DNA from: Rubrivivax gelatinosus
Lineage (GTDB): Bacteria; Pseudomonadota; Gammaproteobacteria; Burkholderiales; Burkholderiaceae_C
Assembly (NCBI RefSeq): GCF_016583785.1
Contig: NZ_NRRU01000056.1
Location: 1-35,911, forward strand
Length of the DNA stretch: 35,911 nucleotides
Reading direction: 5' to 3'
Shown here: positions 15,329 through 25,912 of the stretch, in pieces
How the letters are laid out: each line of letters opens with the position of its first letter
How positions within the stretch are numbered: the first letter of the stretch is position 1
Program-made: the position numbers and the translations under genes
The notes under the pieces: generated by a model
Database searches by the model: none
Seen by the model: only the letters and a program-made list of their open reading frames with translations
What the model was told of the DNA's origin: nothing

Positions 15329-16600
15329 ATGCCCCGAGCCAACCAAGACCTGCCCTGGCCGCCGCCGGCCTACCAGCCCAGCCGCAACGCCGAGCTGCTG
15401 TCGCCGGCGACGCAGATCGTGCGCGACCGCGAGGACTATCTGGGCCAGGGCCAGCGCGACATCGGCCGGCGCATCGCCGACGACCAGGTCGAGCTCTTCG
15501 TCAGCACCGACCCGGCGAGCGCGCTGCAGCAGCAGTTCGAACGCCTCGCGCCGCAGTTCATCGCGCTGCACGACCTGGGCACCAAGGCCTCGCTGCACCT
15601 GCTGGGCGCGCTCGCCGGCGCCGCTGGCGCCCGGGTGCAGCGGCTGACGATCCGCCGCCAGGGCCACGGCGTCGCGCTCGCGGTGATCCAGTTCGTCGAG
15701 GTGCCGCTGGCCGACGGCAACCACGTGCGCATCTACTCGACCGAACTCAACGCCGACACCCAGACACGCCAGGCGCTGGCGCTGGTGCTGCTGGGCCGCA
15801 GCCGGCTGGGCGTGGTGATGATCGGCGAGCTGCCCACGCATGCGCTGCAGGCCATGCTGCAGCCGCTGCAGGACGCGATCACACGCGCCACCTGGCCCAA
15901 CCGCGACCTGCTGCTGCTGCCGCTGGCCTCGGCCGGCACGCTGGCGGCGCAGGCCGCACGCATGGTCGGCAGCAGCGGTGTCGCGGTGCGCGTGACGCCG
16001 CTGGCGGCGCGCCCGAACGACGCCTGGTCCTTCATCAGCGGCAGCTGGAACCGCATGAGCGGCCACGGCGCGGCGCAGACCGCGCTGAAGACCGAACTCG
16101 AACAGGCGCTGCCGACGCCGCCGGTGCCGCTGCCCGAAGCGCCGACGCTGGCGATGGACCTGCTGCCGGCGGACTCGATGTCGTCACGCACCACGACCCC
16201 CGTGGCGCCCTCGCGCCCGGTGGCGGCCTCGGTCGCGGCACTCTGGGCCGACTACCTGCAGCGCTGCGTCGGCGTGAAGAGCGCCGTCTGCGGCTGCATC
16301 TTCGACCTGGCGACGCAGCGTGCGCTGGCCCACGCCGGCACGACGCCGACGCCGGACCGCATGGCCAGCCAGGGCGCGCTGCTGCTCGACGCGATGGCCA
16401 GCACCGCCCGCACGCTGGGCCTGGGCGCCGCCGCGCCGCAGGCCGCCATCAGCTTCGGCAGCCAGCACCTGCTGCTGCACCCGGTGCCGGGGCACCCGGG
16501 CATCGTGCTGCACCTGCTGCTGCAGGGCAGCGCCAACGCGCTGACGCTGGCGCGCATGCAGCTCGAGCGCATCGCCGCGCCGCCGAGCGGGGCGATGTGA
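15329..16600 (+). CDS. Protein of unknown function with a possible roadblock/LC7-like C-terminal domain
   Basis: About 423 residues from the ATG of MPRANQDLPWPPPAYQ; an ATG 16 codons earlier is possible. A TATCAT just before position 15282 could be a -10 box, which would favour the inner start; neither has a ribosome binding site. The N-terminal half (about 20-230) has a mixed helix and strand pattern with no family I recognise. A Pro-rich, Thr/Ser-rich linker (about 250-300) follows. The last 115 residues (KSAVCGCIFDLATQRALAHAG to ALTLARMQLERI) have the alternation of a roadblock/LC7 domain, as in regulators of small GTPases. There is no signal peptide. It converges on clpB with a structured repeat between them. 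Confidence 0.7.
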   Translation: MPRANQDLPWPPPAYQPSRNAELLSPATQIVRDREDYLGQGQRDIGRRIADDQVELFVSTDPASALQQQFERLAPQFIALHDLGTKASLHLLGALAGAAGARVQRLTIRRQGHGVALAVIQFVEVPLADGNHVRIYSTELNADTQTRQALALVLLGRSRLGVVMIGELPTHALQAMLQPLQDAITRATWPNRDLLLLPLASAGTLAAQAARMVGSSGVAVRVTPLAARPNDAWSFISGSWNRMSGHGAAQTALKTELEQALPTPPVPLPEAPTLAMDLLPADSMSSRTTTPVAPSRPVAASVAALWADYLQRCVGVKSAVCGCIFDLATQRALAHAGTTPTPDRMASQGALLLDAMASTARTLGLGAAAPQAAISFGSQHLLLHPVPGHPGIVLHLLLQGSANALTLARMQLERIAAPPSGAM

Positions 16601-16713
16601 GCCTCGCGGTCAAGGCCTTCCGGCCTTGCCGGTCCCGCCTCAGCCCTCACGCGTGAAATCGCGTTCGGGCCTGAGCCTGGCGCGCAAAGCCTTCCGGCCT
16701 TGCACGTCCCGGC

Positions 16714-16717
<4 letters not shown>
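16598..16717. repeat. Modular 3'-end repeat, copy 1 (between the roadblock-like gene and clpB)
   Basis: Three hairpins in a row. The first has arms CAAGGCC/GGCCTTG around TTCC (16611-16628). The core has ACGCG, loop TGAAAT, CGCGT (16649-16664), enclosed by CTCAG (16639-16643) and CTGAG (16671-16675). The third, GCAAAGCC-TTCC-GGCCTTGC (16684-16703), has one mismatched pair. The outer ends are TGAGCC at 16598, which is the stop codon of the plus-strand gene, and GGCTCAG at 16711-16717, which holds the clpB stop. No T-tract is present. The same architecture recurs at about 28.65 and 29.68 kb. Confidence 0.75.
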
Positions 16718-19308
<2,591 letters not shown>

Positions 19309-19329
19309 GGGAATCCTCCGTTGCCTTGC

Positions 19330-19357
19330 AGGTCGGGCTGGACGGCGGCATTTCAAG
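19330..19357 (-). promoter_or_regulatory. Sigma-32 (RpoH) heat-shock promoter of clpB
   Basis: On the minus strand CTTGAAA (19351-19357) is a perfect sigma-32 -35 box. After thirteen bases comes CCCGACCT (19330-19337), close to the -10 consensus CCCCATNT. Transcription would start near 19323, about 15 bases before the clpB ATG, leaving the strong GGAGGA ribosome binding site in the leader. Heat-shock control of clpB is well established in proteobacteria. Confidence 0.8.
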
Positions 19358-19382
19358 CCCGCCGCCCCCCCCCTGCAGCGGC

Positions 19383-19877
19383 TTAGAGGACGCCGCCCAG
19401 CTGCCGGTAGTGGCCGCCCTGGTAGAGCAGCGGCGCCAGCGCCGCGTCGGCCAGGCGGCAAACGCGGCCGATGAAGAGCACGTGGTCGCCGGCGGCCTGG
19501 GACGACACCGCCTCGCACTCGAAGACCGCGGCGCAGCCGGCAAGCACCGGCGCGCCGCCCTCGCCTTCGCTCCACTCGCCTTCACCGAACTTGTCCGGCA
19601 CCGGCGAGGCGAAACGCCGCGACAGCCCGAGCTGCGCCTCGGCCAGCACGTTGACGGCGAAATGCCGCGCCTGGCGGAAGGCCGGCAGGCTGGGGCTGGC
19701 TTCGCGCAGCGACCACAGCACCAGCGGCGGGTCCAGCGAGACCGCCTGGAACGAGCTGACGGTCAGGCCGACGCGGTGGCCGTCGGCGCCGACGCAGGTC
19801 ACCAGCGTCACGCCGGTGGCGAAATGGCCGAGCGCGCGGCGCAGCTGTTTCGGGTCGGTGGGGTCCAGCGTCTGCAT
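19383..19877 (-). CDS. Flavin reductase-like protein (FMN-binding split barrel)
   Basis: A 164-residue protein of the flavin reductase family. [46 protein letters not shown] holds the typical flavin-binding TGVTVVT and [15 protein letters not shown] segments. [24 protein letters not shown] and [10 protein letters not shown] complete the fold. Members supply reduced FMN or FAD to two-component oxygenases or act as general flavin reductases; no oxygenase is nearby. The start codon overlaps the moaE stop by one base, so it is the last gene of the alaA-hom-thrC-moe run. Confidence 0.9.
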   Translation of the reverse strand: MQTLDPTDPKQLRRALGHFATGVTLVTCVGADGHRVGLTVSSFQAVSLDPPLVLWSLREASPSLPAFRQARHFAVNVLAEAQLGLSRRFASPVPDKFGEGEWSEGEGGAPVLAGCAAVFECEAVSSQAAGDHVLFIGRVCRLADAALAPLLYQGGHYRQLGGVL

Positions 19878-20356
19878 CAGGTCGCGGCTCCGTTGTCGGA
19901 GGTCTGCCCCCAGCGCGCCAGCGCCGCGTCGTCGGCAGCACGCGCGTCGACCCAGCGCGTGCCCTCGGGCGTGGTTTCCTTCTTCCAGAACGGGGCCTGG
20001 GTCTTCAGATAGTCCATCAGGAACTCGCAGCCCTCGAAGGCGGCGCCGCGGTGGGCGGCGGCGACGCCGACGAAGACGATGTTGTCGCCGGCCGAAAGCA
20101 GGCCGACACGGTGAATGACACGCGCAGCATGCAGCCCGAAACGCGGGACGGCGACATCGATCATCGCCTCGATCGTGCGTTCGGTCATGCCGGGATAGTG
20201 TTCGAGCTCGAGTGCCTGCACCGGCTGGCCGCCGTCGCGGCCACGCACGGTGCCGACGAAGCCGACGACCGCACCGACGCCGCCGTCGCCGGCATGCAGC
20301 GCGTCGAACTCGCGGCCGACGTCGAAATCTTCGTGCTGGATCGTGACGCGCACCAC
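19877..20356 (-). CDS. moaE: Molybdopterin synthase catalytic subunit MoaE
   Basis: A 159-residue protein, the large subunit of molybdopterin synthase, which transfers sulfur from MoaD thiocarboxylate to cyclic pyranopterin monophosphate. The family signatures are GAVVGFVGTVR, LELEHYPGMTERTI, RVIHRVGLLSAGDNIVFVGVAAAHRGAAFEGCEFLMDYLKTQAPFWKKE with the catalytic Lys residues, and TRWVDARA. The start is a GTG two bases after the moaD stop codon. The stop overlaps the ATG of the flavin reductase. Its partner MoaD is directly upstream. Confidence 0.97.
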   Translation of the reverse strand: MVRVTIQHEDFDVGREFDALHAGDGGVGAVVGFVGTVRGRDGGQPVQALELEHYPGMTERTIEAMIDVAVPRFGLHAARVIHRVGLLSAGDNIVFVGVAAAHRGAAFEGCEFLMDYLKTQAPFWKKETTPEGTRWVDARAADDAALARWGQTSDNGAAT

Positions 20357-20358
20357 GT

Positions 20359-20610
20359 CTAGCCGCCGGTCACCGGCGGGAAGAACGCCACTTCGGCACC
20401 GTCGCGCACCACCGCCGCCTCGTCGCTCATCACCTGGTTGAGCGCGCAGCGCACCGCGCGGCCGCGATCCAGCACCTCGGCGTAACGCCCGCCGCGTGCC
20501 GCCAGCTCGGCGCGCAGACGGCCGAGCGTGGCGATGTCGGGCAGCTCGACGATCTCGCCGGGGCCGAGGGCTTCGCGCAGCGAGGCGAAGTAGCGCACGT
20601 GGATCTTCAT
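20359..20610 (-). CDS. moaD: Molybdopterin synthase sulfur carrier subunit MoaD
   Basis: An 83-residue ubiquitin-like protein beginning MKIHVRYFASLREALG and ending FFPPVTGG. The C-terminal Gly-Gly is the site of adenylation and thiocarboxylation by MoeB-type enzymes. Length and both ends match the family. Its start overlaps the moeA stop in ATGA, and moaE follows two bases after its stop, so the two synthase subunits are made together. Confidence 0.97.
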   Translation of the reverse strand: MKIHVRYFASLREALGPGEIVELPDIATLGRLRAELAARGGRYAEVLDRGRAVRCALNQVMSDEAAVVRDGAEVAFFPPVTGG

Positions 20611-21851
20611 CTGGCGATCAGTTCGGACAGCGGCAGATAGCGTACCGTTTCGCCGCTGGCGATGCGCTGGCCGGCCGCGATGTCCACGAGGCCGTCTGCC
20701 CAGGCGGCCGAGGTCAGCACGCCCGAACCCTGGTTCGGGAACAGGTCCAGGCCGCCCTGGTCATTGAGCCGCACGCGCAGGAACTCGCGCCGCCGGTCCG
20801 GGCGCGGCCAGTCGAAGTCGGCCCGCAGCGGCAGACCGGCGGGCAGCGCCGTCGGCGCGCCCTGCATCGCACGCAGCACCGTGGTCACGCAGAGCAGATA
20901 GGTGACGAAGCTGGAGACCGGATTGCCGGGCAGCCCCAGCACCAGCGCCGCCGTGCCGTCGTCGCGGCGCACCGTGCCGAAAGCCAGCGGCCGGCCCGGC
21001 TTGATCGCCATCTGGAAGTGCTCGAGCGTGCCCTCGGCCTGGATCGCCGCCTTCAGGTGGTCCTCTTCGCCGACCGAGACGCCGCCGCTGGTGAGGATCA
21101 GGTCGTGGAAACGTGCGGCGCGTTGCAGCGCGGTGCGCGTCGCATCCAGCCGGTCGGGCACGATGCCCAGGTCGGTGACCTCGCAGCCGCCGGCCTGCAG
21201 CAGGCCGCGCAGCGTGTAGCGGTTGGAGTTGTAGATCGCGCCGGGTTTGAGCGGCTCGCCCGGCATCACCAGCTCGTCGCCGGTGGAGAAGAGGGCCACG
21301 CGCGGGCGGCGGCAGACGGCGAGCAGCGCCGCGCCGACCGAAGCCGCCAGGCCCAGCGCCTGCGGCGTCAGCCGGCGGCCCTTGTTCAGCACCACGGCGC
21401 CGTGCAGCACGTCTTCGCCGCGGCGGCGGACCCACTGGCCGAACGCCGGCACCTCGTTCACACGCACCGCGCCCAGTCCCTCGCCGGCAACGGCCTCGCA
21501 CTGCTCCTGCATCACGATGGCGTCGGCGCCGGCGGGGATCTGCGCGCCGGTGAAGATGCGCGCCGCGGTCCCGCGCTGCAGCGGCTGGCCGACGACACCC
21601 GCCGGGATGCGCTGCGACACCGGCAGCACGGTGCCGGCGGCCGGCACGTCGGCGGTGTTGACAGCCCAGCCGTCCATCGAACTGTTGTCGCCCGGCGGCA
21701 CGTCGATCATCGACAGCACGTCGACCGCGAGCATGCGGCCGAGCGCGTCGACCGACGGCACCGATTCGGTCTCGACGATGCGGTGCGGCGCGGCACCGGC
21801 GACGAGGCGCTGCAGCGCCTCGTCGAGCGAGATCAGCTGCGGCGTGTTCAT
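20607..21851 (-). CDS. moeA: Molybdopterin molybdenumtransferase MoeA (copy 1)
   Basis: A 414-residue enzyme that inserts molybdate into adenylylated molybdopterin. PPGDNSSMDGWAV holds the conserved Asp (D60). ARIFTGAQIPAGADAIVMQEQ, VALFSTGDELVMPGEPLKPGAIYNSNRY, LTSGGVSVGEEDHLK and LGLPGNPVSSFVTYLL are the expected MPT- and metal-site loops. The C-terminal domain is complete. Both ends overlap neighbours in ATGA: the thrC stop at its start and the moaD start at its end. A second moeA begins at 35164, so the genome has at least two copies. They may differ in regulation or metal (Mo or W), which sequence does not tell. Confidence 0.96.
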   Translation of the reverse strand: MNTPQLISLDEALQRLVAGAAPHRIVETESVPSVDALGRMLAVDVLSMIDVPPGDNSSMDGWAVNTADVPAAGTVLPVSQRIPAGVVGQPLQRGTAARIFTGAQIPAGADAIVMQEQCEAVAGEGLGAVRVNEVPAFGQWVRRRGEDVLHGAVVLNKGRRLTPQALGLAASVGAALLAVCRRPRVALFSTGDELVMPGEPLKPGAIYNSNRYTLRGLLQAGGCEVTDLGIVPDRLDATRTALQRAARFHDLILTSGGVSVGEEDHLKAAIQAEGTLEHFQMAIKPGRPLAFGTVRRDDGTAALVLGLPGNPVSSFVTYLLCVTTVLRAMQGAPTALPAGLPLRADFDWPRPDRRREFLRVRLNDQGGLDLFPNQGSGVLTSAAWADGLVDIAAGQRIASGETVRYLPLSELIAR

Positions 21852-23266
21852 CCGGCGTGGGCCTCGATGCAGGCCTTGACCGCGCCGACGTCGACCTGCA
21901 GCACGCTGAAGCGCCGCGGCAGGTCCTCGAGCCCGGCAAGCGCGGCCGGCCGCGGCGGCACCGGCGCCTGGGCGCCCAGCGCCTCGGTGATGGTGGCAGC
22001 GAACTTGGCCGGCAGCGCGGTCTCGAGCACGATCATCGGCACGCCGGCGTCGCGGTGCTCGCGCGCGACCTTCAGGCCGTCGGCGGTGTGGGTGTCGACG
22101 AGCACGCCGCTCGCGCGCCAGGTGGCGGCGATCGTCGCCAGCCGGTCGGCGTGCGTGCTGCGGCCCGAGACGAAACCGAAACCGGCGCAACGCGCCGCCT
22201 CGGCCGCATCGAGCGTGAAGCCGCCGTGGCGGACGACGCCCTCGGCGAAGAGCTCGCGCGTGCGCGCGGCGTCGCGGCCCAGCAGGTCGAAGACGAAACG
22301 CTCGAAGTTGCTCGCCTTGCTGATGTCCATCGACGGCGACGAGGTCTCGAAGGTCTCGGCGCTGCCGCGCACGCGGTAGCGGCCGGTGCGGAAGAACTCG
22401 TCGAGCACGTCGTTTTCGTTCGTCGCCAGCACCAGGCGGTGGATCGGCAGCCCCATCGAACGCGCGACGTGGCCGGCGCAGATGTTGCCGAAGTTGCCCG
22501 AGGGCACGGCGAAGCTGACGCGTTCGGCGTCCGTCTTCGTCGCCTGGAAATAACCGGCGAAGTAGTAGACGACCTGGGCCAGCAGCCGCGCCCAGTTGAT
22601 CGAGTTGACGGTGCCGATCTTGTGGCGGCGCTTGAACTCGAGGTCGTTGCTGACGGCCTTGACGATGTCCTGGCAGTCGTCGAACACACCTTCGACGGCC
22701 AGGTTGTGGATGTTGGCGTCCTGCAGGCTGAACATCTGCGCCTGCTGGAAGGGGCTCATGCGGCCGTGCGGGCTCAGCATGAATACGCTGACGCCCTGCT
22801 TGCCGCGCATCGCGTATTCGGCAGCGCTGCCGGTGTCGCCAGAGGTCGCGCCGAGGATGTTCAGCGTCTCGCCACGGCGGCCCAGTTCGTACTCGAACAG
22901 GTTGCCCAGCAACTGCATCGCCATGTCCTTGAAGGCCAGCGTCGGGCCGTTGGACAGGGCTTGCAGGCACAGGCCGTCGCCCAGCGGCTTCAGCGGCGTG
23001 ATCTCGGGCGTGCCGAAGACGGCTTCGGTATAGGTCGCGTGCGTCAGCCGCTTCAGGTCGGCGCTCGGGATGTCGTCTATGTAGAGCGACAGGATCTCGA
23101 AGGCCAGGTCGGCATAGGACAGGCCGCGCCAGCGCGCGAGCGTCGCCGCGTCGACCTGCGGGTAGTGCGTCGGCAGGTACAGGCCGCCGTCGGGCGCCAG
23201 GCCTTCGAGCAGGATGTCGCTGAAGCCGCGCGGCGTGGTGTCGCCGCGGGTGCTGAGGTATTTCAT
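21848..23266 (-). CDS. thrC: Threonine synthase
   Basis: A 472-residue PLP enzyme converting O-phosphohomoserine to threonine. It starts MKYLSTRGDTTPRGFSDILLEGLAPDGGLYLP, typical of the long proteobacterial and fungal type. The PLP lysine is K113 in PTLAFKDMAMQ, and GATSGDTGSAAEYAM binds the phosphate group. SFAVPSGNFGNICAGHVA follows in the centre. GGAGG lies a few bases before the ATG. It follows hom by 16 bases and overlaps moeA at its end, so threonine and molybdenum cofactor genes share one transcript. Confidence 0.98.
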   Translation of the reverse strand: MKYLSTRGDTTPRGFSDILLEGLAPDGGLYLPTHYPQVDAATLARWRGLSYADLAFEILSLYIDDIPSADLKRLTHATYTEAVFGTPEITPLKPLGDGLCLQALSNGPTLAFKDMAMQLLGNLFEYELGRRGETLNILGATSGDTGSAAEYAMRGKQGVSVFMLSPHGRMSPFQQAQMFSLQDANIHNLAVEGVFDDCQDIVKAVSNDLEFKRRHKIGTVNSINWARLLAQVVYYFAGYFQATKTDAERVSFAVPSGNFGNICAGHVARSMGLPIHRLVLATNENDVLDEFFRTGRYRVRGSAETFETSSPSMDISKASNFERFVFDLLGRDAARTRELFAEGVVRHGGFTLDAAEAARCAGFGFVSGRSTHADRLATIAATWRASGVLVDTHTADGLKVAREHRDAGVPMIVLETALPAKFAATITEALGAQAPVPPRPAALAGLEDLPRRFSVLQVDVGAVKACIEAHAG

Positions 23267-23282
23267 CGCGCCTCCGGCGGCC

Positions 23283-24593
23283 TTATTTCAGTTCTTCCTT
23301 GCGGATGCGCACGATGGGCGCCAGCACCGTCGGCAGCGCCTGCATCTGCGCCAGCGCGGCGCGCATGCGGCCTTCGACGGTGTCGTGCGTCAGGATGATC
23401 AGGTCCGTCTGCTTCTCGCCTTCGGCGCTTTCCCGCTGCAGCACGGCGTCGATCGAGATCTCGTGCTCGGCCAGGATGCCGGTGATCTTGGCCAGCACGC
23501 CTGCCTGGTCGGCGACCTGCAGGCGCAGGTAGAAGGCGGTGATGACCTCGTCGATCGACAGGATGGGCGTGTCCTGCAGCGAGCCTGGCTGGAAGGCCAG
23601 GTGCGGCACGCGGTGGTCGGGGTCGGCGGTGTGCAGCCGGGTGATGTCGACCAGGTCGGCGACGACGGCGCTGGCGGTGGGCTCCGCACCTGCGCCCTTG
23701 CCGTAGTAGAGCGTGCTGCCGACCGCGTCGCCCTGGACGACGACGGCGTTCATCGCGCCCTCGACGTTGGCGATCAGGCGCTGCGAGGGAATGAGCGTCG
23801 GGTGCACGCGCAGCTCGATGCCGTTCTCGCGCCGGCGCGTGATGCCCAGCAGCTTGATGCGGTAGCCCAGCTGCTCGGCGTAGCGGATGTCGGCCGCCTG
23901 CAGCGTGGTGATGCCTTCGACGTAGGCCTTGTCGAACTGCACCGGCACGCCGAACGCGATCGCGCTCATGATCGTCACCTTGTGCGCGGCGTCTATGCCC
24001 TCGATGTCGAAGGTCGGGTCGGCTTCGGCATAACCCAGCGCCTGCGCCTGCTTGAGCACCGCGGCGAAGTCCAGCCCCTTGGAGCGCATCTCCGAGAGGA
24101 TGAAGTTGGTCGTGCCGTTGATGATGCCGGCGACCCATTCGATGCGGTTGGCCGTCAGGCCTTCGCGCAGCGCCTTGATGATCGGGATGCCGCCGGCCAC
24201 CGCCGCTTCGAACGCGACCATCACGCCGCGCTCGCGTGCGGCTTCGAAGATCTCGCTGCCGTGCACCGCCAGCAGCGCCTTGTTCGCAGTGACGACGTGC
24301 TTGCCTTGGCGGATAGCTTCCAGCACCAGCGTCTTGGCGATGCCGTAGCCGCCGATCAGCTCGACGACGATGTCGATCTCGGGGTTGGCGATGACCTCGC
24401 GCGCATCGGCGACGACCCGGGCGCGCTCGCCGACGACGGCGCGCGCACGTTCGACGTCGAGGTCGGCGACCATCGTGATCTCGATGCCGCGGCCGGCGCG
24501 GCGCCGAATCTCCTCCTGGTTGCGGTTGAGCACCGTGAAGGTGCCGCTGCCAACGGTGCCGATGCCGAGCAGGCCGACCTGGATGGGTTTCAT
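23283..24593 (-). CDS. hom: Homoserine dehydrogenase
   Basis: A 436-residue monofunctional enzyme that reduces aspartate semialdehyde to homoserine, at the branch to threonine and methionine. The N-terminal nucleotide-binding GLLGIGTVGSGT is followed by GKHVVTANKALLA, FEAAVAGGIPIIKALREGL and NGTTNFILSEM. The catalytic segment GYAEADPTFDIEGIDAAHK carries the conserved acidic residues and Lys. A C-terminal ACT domain (about 350-436, YLRLQVADQAGVLAKITGILAEHEISI) allows feedback control by threonine. GGAGAG precedes the ATG. It sits between alaA and thrC on the same strand. Confidence 0.98.
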   Translation of the reverse strand: MKPIQVGLLGIGTVGSGTFTVLNRNQEEIRRRAGRGIEITMVADLDVERARAVVGERARVVADAREVIANPEIDIVVELIGGYGIAKTLVLEAIRQGKHVVTANKALLAVHGSEIFEAARERGVMVAFEAAVAGGIPIIKALREGLTANRIEWVAGIINGTTNFILSEMRSKGLDFAAVLKQAQALGYAEADPTFDIEGIDAAHKVTIMSAIAFGVPVQFDKAYVEGITTLQAADIRYAEQLGYRIKLLGITRRRENGIELRVHPTLIPSQRLIANVEGAMNAVVVQGDAVGSTLYYGKGAGAEPTASAVVADLVDITRLHTADPDHRVPHLAFQPGSLQDTPILSIDEVITAFYLRLQVADQAGVLAKITGILAEHEISIDAVLQRESAEGEKQTDLIILTHDTVEGRMRAALAQMQALPTVLAPIVRIRKEELK

Positions 24594-24639
24594 GCGGGGT
24601 CTCTCCGGGAACGGGGCCGACCTGGCGGCCCGGGGTGGC

Positions 24640-25872
24640 TTAGAGGGAGTGGCGTTTGCGATAGCCGGCGAGGAAACGTTCGATGCGGCCGATGGCTTCG
24701 GTCAGGTCGTCGAGGTTGGGCAGGAAAACGAGGCGGAAGTGGTCGGGCTGCGGCCAGTTGAAGCCGGTGCCCTGCACGATCAGCACGCGTTCCTGCTCCA
24801 GCAGCTCGTAGGCGAACTGCTGGTCGTCGGCGATCGGATAGACCTTGGGGTCCAGCCGCGGGAACATGTACAGCGCCGCCTTCGGCTTGACGACGCTGAC
24901 GCCGGGAATCGCGTTCATCATCTCCCAGGCCAGGTCGCGCTGCTTGAGCAGGCGTCCGCCCGGGGCGACTAGGTCCTTGATGCTCTGGTAGCCGCCGAGC
25001 GCGGTCTGGATCGCCATCTGGCCCGGCGTGTTGGCGCACAGCCGCATCGAGGCCAGCATGTTCAGGCCCTCGATGTAGTCCTTGGCGTAGCGCTTCTCGC
25101 CCGAGACCACCATCCAGCCCGAGCGGTAGCCGCAGGAGCGGTAGTTCTTGGACAGGCCGTTGAAGGTGACGAAGAGCACGTCGTCGGCGAGCGAGGCGAT
25201 GCTGGTGTGCTCGTTGCCGTCGTACAGCGTCTTGTCGTAGATCTCGTCGGCGAAGACGATGAGCTGGTGCTGGCGCGCGATCTCGACGATGTCCTTGAGC
25301 AGATCCACCGGATAGAGCGCACCCGTCGGGTTGTTCGGGTTGATGACGACGATGGCCTTGGTGTTGGGGCTCACCTTGGCGCGGATGTCGTCGAGGTCGG
25401 GCAGCCAGCCCGAGCCTTCGTCGCAGCGGTAGTGCACCGGCGTGCCGCCCGACAGCGACACGACGGCCGTGTGCAGCGGATAGTCGGGCGCGGGGATCAG
25501 CACCTCGTCGCCGGCGTCGAGCAAGGCGTTCATGCTCATCGCGATCAGCTCGGAGGCGCCGTTGCCGAGGTAGACGTCGTCGACGGTGACGCCGGTGACG
25601 TGCTTTTCCTGGGTGTAGTGCACCACCGCCTTGCGCGGCGCGAACAGGCCCTTGCTGTCGGTGTAGCCGGCGGCCACCTGCGACGGCAGGTTGTGGATCA
25701 TGTCCTGGACGATCTCGTCCGGAGGCATCAGGCCGAAGGCGGCGACGTTGCCGATGTTCAGCTTGATGATGCGCTGGCCTTCTTCCTCCATCTGCCGGGC
25801 CTTGTCGAGCACCGGGCCGCGGATGTCGTAGCCGACGTTGGCGAGCTTGCTGGACTTGGCGATGGGCTTCAA
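24640..25872 (-). CDS. alaA: Glutamate-pyruvate aminotransferase AlaA
   Basis: A 410-residue class I PLP aminotransferase. It resembles E. coli AlaA along its whole length: SSKLxNVxYDIRGPV at the start, the segments VFADEIYDKTLYD, FNGLSKNYRSCGYRSGWMV with the PLP Lys K242, MLASMRLCAN and TALGGYQSI, and a matching C-terminus. It makes alanine from pyruvate and glutamate. The start is a TTG (reading MKPIAKSSKL); no ATG or GTG in frame fits the family N-terminus. No ribosome binding site is visible. It is the first gene of the run into hom and thrC, 46 bases before hom. Confidence 0.93.
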   Translation of the reverse strand: MKPIAKSSKLANVGYDIRGPVLDKARQMEEEGQRIIKLNIGNVAAFGLMPPDEIVQDMIHNLPSQVAAGYTDSKGLFAPRKAVVHYTQEKHVTGVTVDDVYLGNGASELIAMSMNALLDAGDEVLIPAPDYPLHTAVVSLSGGTPVHYRCDEGSGWLPDLDDIRAKVSPNTKAIVVINPNNPTGALYPVDLLKDIVEIARQHQLIVFADEIYDKTLYDGNEHTSIASLADDVLFVTFNGLSKNYRSCGYRSGWMVVSGEKRYAKDYIEGLNMLASMRLCANTPGQMAIQTALGGYQSIKDLVAPGGRLLKQRDLAWEMMNAIPGVSVVKPKAALYMFPRLDPKVYPIADDQQFAYELLEQERVLIVQGTGFNWPQPDHFRLVFLPNLDDLTEAIGRIERFLAGYRKRHSL

Positions 25873-25897
25873 GGCAGGCGGCTTTCGTGAGGGAAAC

Positions 25898-25907
25898 TAG
25901 AATTATC
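25898..25907. promoter_or_regulatory. Overlapping divergent -10 boxes for alaA and the Mth938-like gene
   Basis: The 40-base gap between the two divergent starts holds TAGAAT on the plus strand (25898-25903) and GATAAT on the minus strand (25902-25907), sharing two bases. Each fits TATAAT in five of six positions or nearly so. -35 boxes are weak. Only one polymerase could occupy the site at a time, so the two transcripts may compete. The plus start point would be within about three bases of the Mth938-like ATG. Confidence 0.45.
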
Positions 25908-25912
25908 CACGC

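Noticed and set aside
16611..16703. Classical rho-independent terminators in repeat copy 1
   Set aside because: The hairpins are strong but no T-tract follows on either strand, so they were called a repeat and any terminator role is stated as inference.
19360..19382. A C/G homopolymer run upstream of clpB as a phase-variation tract
   Set aside because: The run of C lies between the flavin reductase stop and the -35 box of clpB, not in a coding region or promoter spacer, so length changes would not obviously switch anything.
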